Source: Saprospiraceae bacterium (lineage in GTDB: Bacteria > Bacteroidota > Bacteroidia > Chitinophagales > Saprospiraceae). From it: DNA of 64,000 nucleotides. Of this stretch, positions 7,746 to 15,563 are shown piece by piece. Under the pieces are notes generated by a model. The model was not told where the DNA came from, searched no databases, and saw nothing but the letters and a program-made list of their open reading frames with translations. Each line of letters opens with the position of its first letter. Positions within the stretch are counted from its first letter, which is position 1. The translations under genes and the position numbers were made by a program. The DNA lies in the NCBI GenBank assembly GCA_016720635.1, contig JADKKF010000002.1:565542-629541 (forward strand), written 5' to 3'.

Positions 7746-8591
7746 TCAGGAATTGAAGAATAAAATAAAAATAAATGCGTGAATGAAGATAAATCCATCG
7801 CCCAGCACATAAAAGAAATCATAATCAAAATCGCTAGTTCTGAATGACTGAAAACCGAATAAGAGAAAATAAAAAAGGCTTAAACTTATGATAAAAGGCC
7901 AAGAAAATGGCTGAAAAAAAATGACCAGTAAAAATGATGCTAGATATAAAAAGGCTAATAATCCAGTGATTACCTTGGGATTGAAAAGGGCGTAAAGATT
8001 GTACGGGTTGGTTTTGCCGTCAAAGTGGTAATCTTTGTATTCAAAAAGGATGCATAATCCGCTCATCCACAGGAAGTTGGAAATCCAAATTGGTGAGTAC
8101 ATTTCTGGCAGAAGCGACCATCGTTGCAGTAGCCAAAATTGAGGGATATAAATCCATGCTGCGGCTAGAACGAAGGGTTTTAGGCAGTAGGCTATGTGAT
8201 TGGGGAGCTTTTTTAAAATGAAATAATAAATAAAAATGATGATAATGGGCCAAATTATTCGAAGTAATTCGATATTCAGGCTAATGCAAAATAAAACAAT
8301 GCCTAAAAACAGTGGTAGGTAACGCAATTTGAAAAGCGCGCGCCATGTAAATTTTCCAGGTTTAAAGGTGGATTGGTGGATCCAATAAAGACCATGCGTG
8401 CATAAGAAAAGTGCTAGGATGTCGATTTCCCACCTAATCTTTCCGATGGCAATTATTTGGGCTTCTAAGCTGAGACAGACTGCAGCAAGGGCAATCCAAA
8501 TTTTTTTTTCACCGAGGAAATGAAAAAAGGCTAGTGGATATTTTTTAAAAATATTTAAAATTATGCTTGTATTCGATTTTTTGTACAGCAT
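7746..8591 (-). CDS. Polytopic membrane protein, possibly UbiA-prenyltransferase-like
   Basis: 281 residues with about eight hydrophobic helices and few polar loops; the pattern LAAVCLSLEAQIIAIGKIRWEIDILALFLCTHGLYW near the N-terminus and FEYKDYHFDGKTNPYNLYALF in a loop recall hypothetical UbiA-related proteins of Bacteroidota, but the canonical NDxxDxxxD motif is not seen. I cannot assign a reaction. Its ATG lies inside the 3' end of the M42 peptidase gene (47-base overlap); no later in-frame ATG would give a plausible protein, so the overlap may be real or a non-ATG start may be used. Confidence 0.62.
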   Translation of the reverse strand: MLYKKSNTSIILNIFKKYPLAFFHFLGEKKIWIALAAVCLSLEAQIIAIGKIRWEIDILALFLCTHGLYWIHQSTFKPGKFTWRALFKLRYLPLFLGIVLFCISLNIELLRIIWPIIIIFIYYFILKKLPNHIAYCLKPFVLAAAWIYIPQFWLLQRWSLLPEMYSPIWISNFLWMSGLCILFEYKDYHFDGKTNPYNLYALFNPKVITGLLAFLYLASFLLVIFFQPFSWPFIISLSLFYFLLFGFQSFRTSDFDYDFFYVLGDGFIFIHAFIFILFFNS

Positions 8592-9630
8592 AATAAATTA
8601 GTTTAATCAAATTTTCTATGTCCTTGATATGCGCCATTTCTACCGTTGTGTGCATATACTTCAAAGGTAGTGAAATAAGCGCAGAAGGAACCCCTTCATT
8701 CGAATAAGCAAAAGCATCGGTATCTGTACCCGTAGATCGAGAAGAAGCTTCTTTTTGTAAAGGAATGGAATTTTCTTGAGCCGTTTTGTCTAGGAGATTG
8801 TACAATATTCGATGAACTGCAGGCGCGGTAGTAATCGTTGGTCCTAATCCGCATTTGATATCTCCTTTGGCTTTTGGATTCATCAGTGGTGAACGGGTGT
8901 CATGGGTTACATCGGTGATGATGGCAGCATTGGGTTTGATGCGATGAGCTATCATCTCAGCGCCACGGAGACCTATTTCTTCTTGGACCGCATTCACGAA
9001 ATATAGAGAAAATGGAAGATTTATATGGTTTTCTTTTAGCAAGCGAGCTACCTGAGCGATACAGAATCCGCCGATACGATTGTCCAATGCTCTACCAGCG
9101 ATATAGTTTTCACCGATCCTCATAAATCCATCTGTATAGGTCACTACGGTGCCAATTTCAATGCCCAAAGCAAGCACTTCATCCTTGGAAGAAACACCTA
9201 GGTCTATGAATATATTTTCTATGGTTGGGGCGAGATTTTCGTCTTTACCGATTCTTGTATGGATGGCAGGCCAGCCAAAAACGCCAGGAACTAAGCCATT
9301 TTTTCCATGGAGGACGACTCTCATCGATGGTGCGATGATATGGTCAGATCCACCGTTTCTTATGACTTGGATATATCCGTCGTCGCCGATATAATTGACA
9401 AACCAACTGATTTCATCTGCGTGACCTTCTACGACTACTTTGAAATCTTTACCCGGATTGACGATGCCAAAAGCGGTGCCATAATCGTCCAATTCCCAAG
9501 TGTCCACAAATGGTCTGATATAATCTACCCACAATTTTTGTCCTTCAGCCTCGAATCCCGTAGGCGAATGATTGTCCAAATATTTTTGTAAAAAATCAAG
9601 TTCTTTCTGACCTAATATCTCCTGTGTCAT
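8545..9630 (-). CDS. M42 family metallo-aminopeptidase (FrvX/glutamyl aminopeptidase type)
   Basis: 361 residues, the normal family size. The binuclear metal ligands are in order: His in VVEGHADEISW, Asp in GRALDNRIGGF, the Glu pair in VQEEIGLRGAE, Asp in IITDVTHDTRSP and His in KYMHTTVEM. Members form large dodecameric tetrahedral particles in the cytosol and trim N-terminal residues from peptides. Sits 23 bases after the ABC-F gene on the same strand, probably in the same transcript. Confidence 0.93.
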   Translation of the reverse strand: MTQEILGQKELDFLQKYLDNHSPTGFEAEGQKLWVDYIRPFVDTWELDDYGTAFGIVNPGKDFKVVVEGHADEISWFVNYIGDDGYIQVIRNGGSDHIIAPSMRVVLHGKNGLVPGVFGWPAIHTRIGKDENLAPTIENIFIDLGVSSKDEVLALGIEIGTVVTYTDGFMRIGENYIAGRALDNRIGGFCIAQVARLLKENHINLPFSLYFVNAVQEEIGLRGAEMIAHRIKPNAAIITDVTHDTRSPLMNPKAKGDIKCGLGPTITTAPAVHRILYNLLDKTAQENSIPLQKEASSRSTGTDTDAFAYSNEGVPSALISLPLKYMHTTVEMAHIKDIENLIKLIYYAVQKIEYKHNFKYF

Positions 9631-9653
9631 AAATTTTTTTAACGTTTAAGCTT

Positions 9654-11561
9654 TTAGATAGTTTGAGACATTTGCAACTCCCATTCTTCGGTGAGTTGAT
9701 TGATTTCGGATTTTAGTGACTTATGCTTTTCAACGATGGTATTGGCATCACTTCTATTATAAAAAGCCGAATCAGCCATTTGAGCTTCCAAGATAGCCAA
9801 TTCTTCTTCTTTTTTGGTGATTTTTTTTTCAATTTGAGCTACGAGTTTTTGGGCATTCCTCAATTCTTCTGTGGACATATTGTCCTGCGACTTTTCGGGA
9901 GTCTTGGAAGAATTGGCTTTTTGGTTGCCCAATTCTAAAGTTCTCATGTCCTCAATTTTTCTTTTTTCAAGGAAATAATCAATATCTCCTAGATATTCTT
10001 TGACGTTGTTGTTTTTGAATTCAACTACCTTTTCAGTCATGCCCTTGAGGAAATCTCTATCGTGTGAAACCACAAGCAAGGTACCGTCATATCTCAACAA
10101 GGCCTTTTTTAAGACTTCTTTGGAAATCATGTCCAAGTGATTGGTGGGTTCATCCAATACTAGAAAATTAATTGGTCGCAGCAGCAAACAAGCCATAGCC
10201 AATCTTGCTCTTTCACCTCCACTTAGGACACTCACTTTTTTATCTACATCTTCACCAGAAAATAAAAAGGATCCAAGGATATTTCTCAATTTGGTCCTCA
10301 TTTCTGGAGGGCTGTGCAGCTCCATGGTTTCCAATAAGGTGATTTTTGGATTGAGTACTTCCGCTTGATTTTGTGCGTAATAGGCTATATGGACTGAACT
10401 GCCAAGGCTATGTGTACCCTTGGTGGCTTTTTCGACATCCACTATGATTTTTGCCAAGGTGGATTTACCCTGTCCATTCTGCCCGACGAAGGCTATTTTC
10501 TCTCCACGAATGATCTCTTGGTTGATGTTTTTTAATACGTCAATATTGCCATAAGACTTGTAAAGATTCTCGCTTTTAGATACCACTTCACCACTTCTTG
10601 GGGCGGCGGGAAAGTGAATTTTCATGGCTGCAGTATCTGGATCATCCAATTCGATTCGCTCTACTTTATCCAACATTTTCGCCATGGACTGAGCCATTTT
10701 TGTTTTGTTGGCTTTGGCCATGAATCGACTGATGGTTCTTTCTTTATCGGCAATCCAACGCTGTTGGTTTTCGTAAGCGGCTTCCAATTTCTCCCTTCTT
10801 TCACTTCTTAGCTCTACATATTTAGAGTAGTTCGCTTTGTAGTCGTACACGTTGCCCAGTTCTACTTCGATGGTCCTTTTGGTTATTTTGTCGAGGAAAA
10901 CCTTATCGTGCGAAATCAAAATTACGGTGCCATGGTAGTTCTCTAGGACTCCTTCGAGCCAAATGATGGACTCAATATCCAAGTGATTGGTAGGCTCATC
11001 GAGCAGCAAGTAATCGGGCTTTTTGAGGAGCATTTTTGCCAATTCGATACGCATCCTCCAGCCACCACTGAATTCATCTGTCATCCTTGAAAAATCGGTC
11101 TGCTTAAATCCGAGTCCCTTTAGGACCCGCTCGGCTTGGGCTTCCATATTTGGGCCCCCAGCAGTATGCAGTTTTTCATTGATAAAATCTATCTGATGCA
11201 GTATATCTTCGTAAGCTTCAGATTCGTAATCGTCCCTTTCGGTCAATTCGTTGGTTAATTCTTCTAGTTGAGCTTCGAGGTTATTAATTTCATCAAAAGC
11301 GGATAAAGCCTCATCCAAAACAGTTTTTCCAATTTGAAGGTCGATATCTTGGTGCAAATAAGAGATAGAAGCCGTTTTTGGCTTGGAAATGCTACCGCTA
11401 TCGGGTTTCATTTCTTCTGCGATGATTTTAAGCAAGGTGGACTTTCCAGCACCATTTCTTCCTACGAGACCTATTTTCTCGTTGGATTTGATGGTAACAT
11501 TGATGTCATCGAATAAAATTCTTTCGCTATACTGTAAGTATATATTGGTCAAAACAATCAT
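9654..11561 (-). CDS. ABC-F family ATPase (ribosome-associated, no membrane domain)
   Basis: 635 residues with two ABC cassettes: Walker A GRNGAGKST and GQNGQGKST, signatures FSGGWRMR and LSGGERARL, and Walker B ends LLLDEPTNHLD and LVLDEPTNHLD. The linker between cassettes is the basic P-site tRNA interaction motif (ERTISRFMAKANKTKMAQSMAKML), and the C-terminus (about 540-635) is a coiled coil, as in Uup/YfmR-type members. These proteins act on stalled or slow ribosomes rather than in transport. The gene follows the YqgE gene by 17 bases. Confidence 0.93.
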   Translation of the reverse strand: MIVLTNIYLQYSERILFDDINVTIKSNEKIGLVGRNGAGKSTLLKIIAEEMKPDSGSISKPKTASISYLHQDIDLQIGKTVLDEALSAFDEINNLEAQLEELTNELTERDDYESEAYEDILHQIDFINEKLHTAGGPNMEAQAERVLKGLGFKQTDFSRMTDEFSGGWRMRIELAKMLLKKPDYLLLDEPTNHLDIESIIWLEGVLENYHGTVILISHDKVFLDKITKRTIEVELGNVYDYKANYSKYVELRSERREKLEAAYENQQRWIADKERTISRFMAKANKTKMAQSMAKMLDKVERIELDDPDTAAMKIHFPAAPRSGEVVSKSENLYKSYGNIDVLKNINQEIIRGEKIAFVGQNGQGKSTLAKIIVDVEKATKGTHSLGSSVHIAYYAQNQAEVLNPKITLLETMELHSPPEMRTKLRNILGSFLFSGEDVDKKVSVLSGGERARLAMACLLLRPINFLVLDEPTNHLDMISKEVLKKALLRYDGTLLVVSHDRDFLKGMTEKVVEFKNNNVKEYLGDIDYFLEKRKIEDMRTLELGNQKANSSKTPEKSQDNMSTEELRNAQKLVAQIEKKITKKEEELAILEAQMADSAFYNRSDANTIVEKHKSLKSEINQLTEEWELQMSQTI

Positions 11562-11578
11562 AAAAACAATTGATGGTT

Positions 11579-12169
11579 TTAATTCTGGTGGTAAAATTTA
11601 GGTATCTCAGAAAGGATGGCGAATGTCTCTCCCTTTTGTTTGAGGGCATGGGACCAGCTTGAATGCACAGGTCTTGGATTGTTGAAAATAAGTTTTTCGT
11701 CTATTTCTGATGGAATCCAGTATCTATTGGATATTTCCTCGCGCAACTGTCCAGCGGTCCATCCCGTATAACCTACAAAAAATTTGAAATTATCTTCTGT
11801 CAAATATCCAGCTTTCGCCAATCCTTTTATTTGCTCAAAACGTCCACCCCAATGGATTTTTCCAAAAATTGGTATGCTGTCATAGACAAAATCTTGAATA
11901 CTATGTATAAAATACAAACTGTCGGTATTCACAGGTCCTCCAATATAAACTGGTAGGTTGACGTCTTCCAAATCGTTGATCAAATCGGAAATGGTGACGT
12001 CTTGTAGCTTTTTGTTGATGATGAATCCTACGGTACCGTCTTGATTGCTATGATCGGCGATTAAAATGATAGATTGTTTAAAGATATCATCTTGAGCAAA
12101 AGGCTCAGCAATCAAAAAATTACCTTTTTCGATTAAAGTTTCTGTATTGCTAGCTTTTTGGTTATTCAA
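11579..12169 (-). CDS. YqgE/AlgH family protein (UPF0301)
   Basis: 196 residues with the family's landmarks: KGNFLIAEPFAQDDIFKQSIILIADHS near the N-terminus, GTVGFIINKKL, VYIGGPVNTDSLYFIH, GYTGWTAGQLREEIS. The molecular role is not settled in any organism. It has its own candidate -7 box at 12225-12232 and leads a set with ABC-F and M42. Confidence 0.92.
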   Translation of the reverse strand: MNNQKASNTETLIEKGNFLIAEPFAQDDIFKQSIILIADHSNQDGTVGFIINKKLQDVTISDLINDLEDVNLPVYIGGPVNTDSLYFIHSIQDFVYDSIPIFGKIHWGGRFEQIKGLAKAGYLTEDNFKFFVGYTGWTAGQLREEISNRYWIPSEIDEKLIFNNPRPVHSSWSHALKQKGETFAILSEIPKFYHQN

Positions 12170-12224
12170 CGAATTTAAAAATTATGATATTCACGAAATG
12201 GCAATATTGTCAATATTGACGCGG

Positions 12225-12232
12225 CAAAGTTA
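12225..12232 (-). promoter_or_regulatory. Candidate -7 box upstream of the YqgE gene
   Basis: TAACTTTG on the minus strand (TAnnTTTG consensus), about 56 bases upstream of the YqgE ATG and downstream of the folE stop. No well-spaced -33 TTTG is visible, so support is moderate. Confidence 0.42.
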
Positions 12233-12269
12233 ATAATATTTTCTGGGTTAAAAATAATTTAACAAAAGG

Positions 12270-12848
12270 CTATTTGTTTTTGATAAGATTTAAAAATTCC
12301 GTTCTGGTCGCAATATTGTTAAACTCACCCTTGAACGCAGACGTAGTGGTCATACTATTTTGCTTTTGAACGCCTCTCATCATCATACACATGTGAGCCG
12401 CCTCGATTACAACGGCCACTCCTTGGGGTTGTAGGGTGTCATGGATACAATTCAAAATATCTGTGGTCAATCTCTCTTGGACTTGCAGACGTCTTGCAAA
12501 AACATCGACAACTCTTGGGATTTTACTGAGACCTACTATATAACCTTTGGGTATATATCCGATATGTGCCTTCCCAAAAAATGGCAACATGTGATGTTCG
12601 CACATGGAGTATAACTCGATGTCACGGACGATGACCATTTCATTGTATTCTTCTTTAAATTTGGCACTATTCAAAATTGCAACAGGATCTAATCGATATC
12701 CCTGTGTTAGAAATTGCATAGCTTTTGAGGCACGGCTGGGTGTTTTTAATAAACCATCTCTGTCTGGATCTTCACCCAATTCTCTTATAATATTGGAATA
12801 ATTTTCTGTAAGCGTCAATAGCTTATTTTCATCCATCAATGAACTCAT
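12270..12848 (-). CDS. folE: GTP cyclohydrolase I
   Basis: 192 residues. Converts GTP to 7,8-dihydroneopterin triphosphate, the first step of folate and tetrahydropterin synthesis. Zinc ligands are present: Cys and His in YSMCEHHMLPFFGKAHIGY, and the later Cys in EAAHMCMMMRGV; also KIPRVVDVFARRLQVQERL and the N-terminal GEDPDRDGLLKTPSRASKAM. The start is ATG at 12848 or 12836 (MDENKLL). It follows the PTPS gene by 25 bases, so the product of FolE is the direct substrate of its operon partner. Confidence 0.96.
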   Translation of the reverse strand: MSSLMDENKLLTLTENYSNIIRELGEDPDRDGLLKTPSRASKAMQFLTQGYRLDPVAILNSAKFKEEYNEMVIVRDIELYSMCEHHMLPFFGKAHIGYIPKGYIVGLSKIPRVVDVFARRLQVQERLTTDILNCIHDTLQPQGVAVVIEAAHMCMMMRGVQKQNSMTTTSAFKGEFNNIATRTEFLNLIKNK

Positions 12849-12873
12849 AATTCTCTAACCTTCAAGTTTATAA

Positions 12874-13284
12874 TTATTCACCATAATATTCCGCATAAAT
12901 TTTGTCAGTTTCTGACAATTTTATACAATGCAAGGTAGCCCCTTCAAAGCAATTTTCAAGTTGTTTCCAAAATAAAATCACAAGATTCTCGGTAGAAGGC
13001 TGGACGCCTTTGGGGATGAAATCTACGTCAATATTCAAATTAAGATGATCTACACGGTCTAGGATAACTTCGTGCATGATTTCGCTCATCTTCCTAGCAT
13101 CGAATAGAAAACCTGTCACTGGGTCAGGATTGCCTTTGACTGTAACGGAAAGAATATAATTATGTCCGTGCCAATTCTTGTTGGCACATTTGCCAAAAAC
13201 GCTTTTATTTTTTTCTTCAGACCACTCCTCTACATACAATTTGTGCGCTGCATTAAATTTTTCAACTCTTGTCAGATATACCAT
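12874..13284 (-). CDS. 6-pyruvoyl-tetrahydropterin synthase, eukaryote-like PTPS
   Basis: 136 residues. PTPS/QueD fold with zinc ligands in FNAAHKLY and WHGHNY, and the catalytic DHLN pair (RVDHLNLNID). The Cys motif is FGKCANKNWHGHNY: five residues separate Cys from the HGH, the spacing of animal PTPS (CNNPNGHGHNY), whereas QueD enzymes usually have three (CxxxHGH). The end, SETDKIYAEYYGE, also parallels animal PTPS. It therefore may make 6-pyruvoyl-tetrahydropterin for a tetrahydrobiopterin-type cofactor rather than the queuosine precursor; this is inference from motif spacing. First gene of the pair with folE. Confidence 0.9.
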   Translation of the reverse strand: MVYLTRVEKFNAAHKLYVEEWSEEKNKSVFGKCANKNWHGHNYILSVTVKGNPDPVTGFLFDARKMSEIMHEVILDRVDHLNLNIDVDFIPKGVQPSTENLVILFWKQLENCFEGATLHCIKLSETDKIYAEYYGE

Positions 13285-13307
13285 TTGACTATTAATTATA
13301 ATTTCGT

Positions 13308-13336
13308 CAAAGGTACCACTTTTTTAAAAAAATCAA
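13308..13336 (-). promoter_or_regulatory. Promoter of the PTPS-folE operon
   Basis: On the minus strand, TTG (13334-13336), 18 bases, then TACCTTTG (13308-13315), matching the Bacteroidota TTTG/TAnnTTTG arrangement. The predicted transcript starts about 20 bases before the PTPS ATG. Confidence 0.58.
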
Positions 13337-13587
13337 TTAAGAGATATGGCTGCAAAACTTCGAGAAAGTCAATTTAGAAAGCAGCAGTTTGGTATCGGTA
13401 TGTGCACCAGTCAATTAATTGCATTGACTTTGGATTAAAATATTGCATTTTATTAATGTACATATATTTTATTTTGATATTTTAACAATAAAAATGTATA
13501 ATTATGAGAGTATATTTTTTAATAATAATAGAATAAAAAGTTAGGAAAATTTTCAAAACTCCTTACCTTAGCAAGTTCTTGCGCTAT

Positions 13588-13622
13588 TTTTCCTATAAAA
13601 ATTGGGAATTCTATTAGGAAAA
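13588..13622 (+). promoter_or_regulatory. Operator-like inverted repeat upstream of the nucleoside catabolic operon
   Basis: TTTTCCTA (13588-13595) pairs with TAGGAAAA (13615-13622), with an inner AATT/AATT pair; a smaller GCAAG-TT-CTTGC palindrome precedes it at 13571-13582. They lie 70-120 bases before the nucleoside phosphorylase start. Could be a repressor site or a 5'-UTR hairpin. The rest of the 407-base gap 13285-13691 is AT-rich with no clear coding sequence. Confidence 0.4.
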
Positions 13623-13691
13623 GATGGAAAGGGACATAATAGCCAAGGTTTAAGTCTTTGAATAGTAAATATTAAATAAGATAAAAGAGAC

Positions 13692-14561
13692 ATGATAGCA
13701 CCTTCAGAATTAATAATAAACGATAGGGGAGCCATTTATCACCTAAATGTCAGACCCGAAGAGATTGCAGATACGGTGATTTTGGTGGGAGACCCAGATC
13801 GAGTTGTAAAAGTTTCAAATCATTTTGATAAAATTGAACACAAGCTTCATCATCGAGAGTTCATTACGCACACAGGGTATATTGGACAAAAGAGATTATC
13901 CGTAGTCTCTACTGGTATTGGTCCAGACAATATAGACATTGCTTTGAACGAATTGGATGCTTTGGTAAACATTGATTTTGACACAAGAGAAGTTAAGCCT
14001 GAACTTAAGTCGCTTAACTTTTTTAGATTTGGAACGTCAGGGGCATTACAAGCTGATATCCCAGTTGATTCATTTGTCGCAGGGACCCATGGTTTGGGTT
14101 TGGACAATGTTTTGAATTATTATCAGCACAAGGCACAACCAAGCGACCAAGCAATAGTAGATGCATTTGTCACTCATACTGCACTTGGTGTTGAAACGAC
14201 AAATCCCTATGTTTTCGAAGGAAGTAAGCAATTATTGAGCCATTTTAAGGAAGATTATCACAAGGGTATAACAGCCACATGCCCTGGGTTTTATGGGCCA
14301 CAAGGAAGAATATTGAGGCTGCCCATTTCAAATCCTGGTATTATAGAAAAATTTACAAGCTTTAGATTAGGTGATATTCGTATTTCAAATTTTGAAATGG
14401 AAACTTCGGTGATATATGGTTTGGGTGCATTGCTTGGACATCATTGTTTAAGCTTAAATGCCATCATTGCCAATAGGGTTATCAAGGAGTTTTCTAAAGA
14501 TACGAATGTAGTGGTTGAGCGATTGATCGAAAGGTCATTGGGAATTATTTCCAAAATTTAA
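13692..14561 (+). CDS. Nucleoside phosphorylase (uridine-phosphorylase-like)
   Basis: 289 residues of the PNP/UDP family: ILVGDPDRVVKVSNHF (phosphate-binding loop, GDPxR), the SVVSTGIGPDNIDIALNEL glycine-rich strand, FFRFGTSGALQ, and the late FEMETSVIYGLGALL motif that contacts ribose. It splits uridine-type nucleosides into base and (deoxy)ribose-1-phosphate. At ~290 residues it is longer than enterobacterial Udp (253), as is common in Bacteroidota. First gene of the operon leading to deoC and deoD, which points to salvage or use of (deoxy)nucleosides as a carbon source. Confidence 0.88.
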   Translation: MIAPSELIINDRGAIYHLNVRPEEIADTVILVGDPDRVVKVSNHFDKIEHKLHHREFITHTGYIGQKRLSVVSTGIGPDNIDIALNELDALVNIDFDTREVKPELKSLNFFRFGTSGALQADIPVDSFVAGTHGLGLDNVLNYYQHKAQPSDQAIVDAFVTHTALGVETTNPYVFEGSKQLLSHFKEDYHKGITATCPGFYGPQGRILRLPISNPGIIEKFTSFRLGDIRISNFEMETSVIYGLGALLGHHCLSLNAIIANRVIKEFSKDTNVVVERLIERSLGIISKI

Positions 14562-14603
14562 TTAAAAACTTAAGTTTTATAATAAGAAAAAATCATACTT
14601 GGG

Positions 14604-15515
14604 ATGAAGCCAAATATAAAAATTCCAGATTTTTCAAATACTGCGATTGTAGATCAAGTTGGTGTTGAAGAACGAGCTTCGAGATTTACGAAAAGAAGCA
14701 TTAAGAACGAGACCAAAATGAATGGCTTGTTACTAGCGCTAAATATGATCGATCTGACTACCTTGGAGGGAAAAGATACGGTTGGAAAAGTCAAACAATT
14801 GTGTACCAAGGCAGTACATCTACATGAAGCCTATCCAGGTCTGCCAACGGTCGCTGCGGTATGTGTGTATCCATCGATGGTGGGAGTGGCCAAAAAGGCA
14901 CTCGGAGATTCTGGAGTCAAAGTTGCCTCTGTTTCTACTGCTTTTCCTAGTGGACAAGCACCCACTCAGGTAAAAATAGACGATACAAAATATGCCGTAG
15001 AAAATGGAGCCGACGAAATCGACATGGTTATCTCAAGAGGAAAATTTTTGCAAGGAGAATATAATTTTGTCTTTGATGAAATAGCTCTGATCAAAGAAAC
15101 TTGTGGTGATGCTCGATTAAAAGTGATTCTAGAAACAGGTGAATTAGGTACCTACGATCGAGTAAGGAAAGCCAGCGATATAGCCATGTATGCGGGTGCT
15201 GATTTTATCAAAACTTCTACTGGAAAAATCTCACCAGCGGCTACGATGCCGGTTACCTTGGTGATGCTAGAGGCTATCCGTGATTTTTATTATAAAACGG
15301 GAAAAAAAATAGCCATGAAACCAGCTGGAGGAATCTCCAAAGCTAAATTGGCACTTCACTATTTGGTGATGCTCAATGAAGTTTTGGGCGAAGACTGGAT
15401 GAATAATGAATGGTTTCGATTCGGTGCAAGCAGCCTAGCCAATGATCTCTTAATGCAAATTATGAAACAGAAAACAGGCATCTATCAAAGTTCAAACTAT
15501 TTTTCAATAGACTAA
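14604..15515 (+). CDS. deoC: Deoxyribose-phosphate aldolase
   Basis: 303 residues. Cleaves 2-deoxyribose-5-phosphate to acetaldehyde and glyceraldehyde-3-phosphate. The Schiff-base lysine is in GADFIKTSTGKI, the proton-relay lysine in KIAMKPAGGIS, and the catalytic aspartate region in GADEIDMVISRG. The size and the N-terminal extension (about 50 residues) match the longer, eukaryote-like DERA branch rather than the ~250-residue E. coli form. Its product acetaldehyde is the expected substrate of the aldehyde dehydrogenase 48 bases downstream. Confidence 0.95.
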   Translation: MKPNIKIPDFSNTAIVDQVGVEERASRFTKRSIKNETKMNGLLLALNMIDLTTLEGKDTVGKVKQLCTKAVHLHEAYPGLPTVAAVCVYPSMVGVAKKALGDSGVKVASVSTAFPSGQAPTQVKIDDTKYAVENGADEIDMVISRGKFLQGEYNFVFDEIALIKETCGDARLKVILETGELGTYDRVRKASDIAMYAGADFIKTSTGKISPAATMPVTLVMLEAIRDFYYKTGKKIAMKPAGGISKAKLALHYLVMLNEVLGEDWMNNEWFRFGASSLANDLLMQIMKQKTGIYQSSNYFSID

Positions 15516-15563
15516 TAATATAGTTGGCCAATAACTTTAAACATTGTTTTAATATTTTATAAA

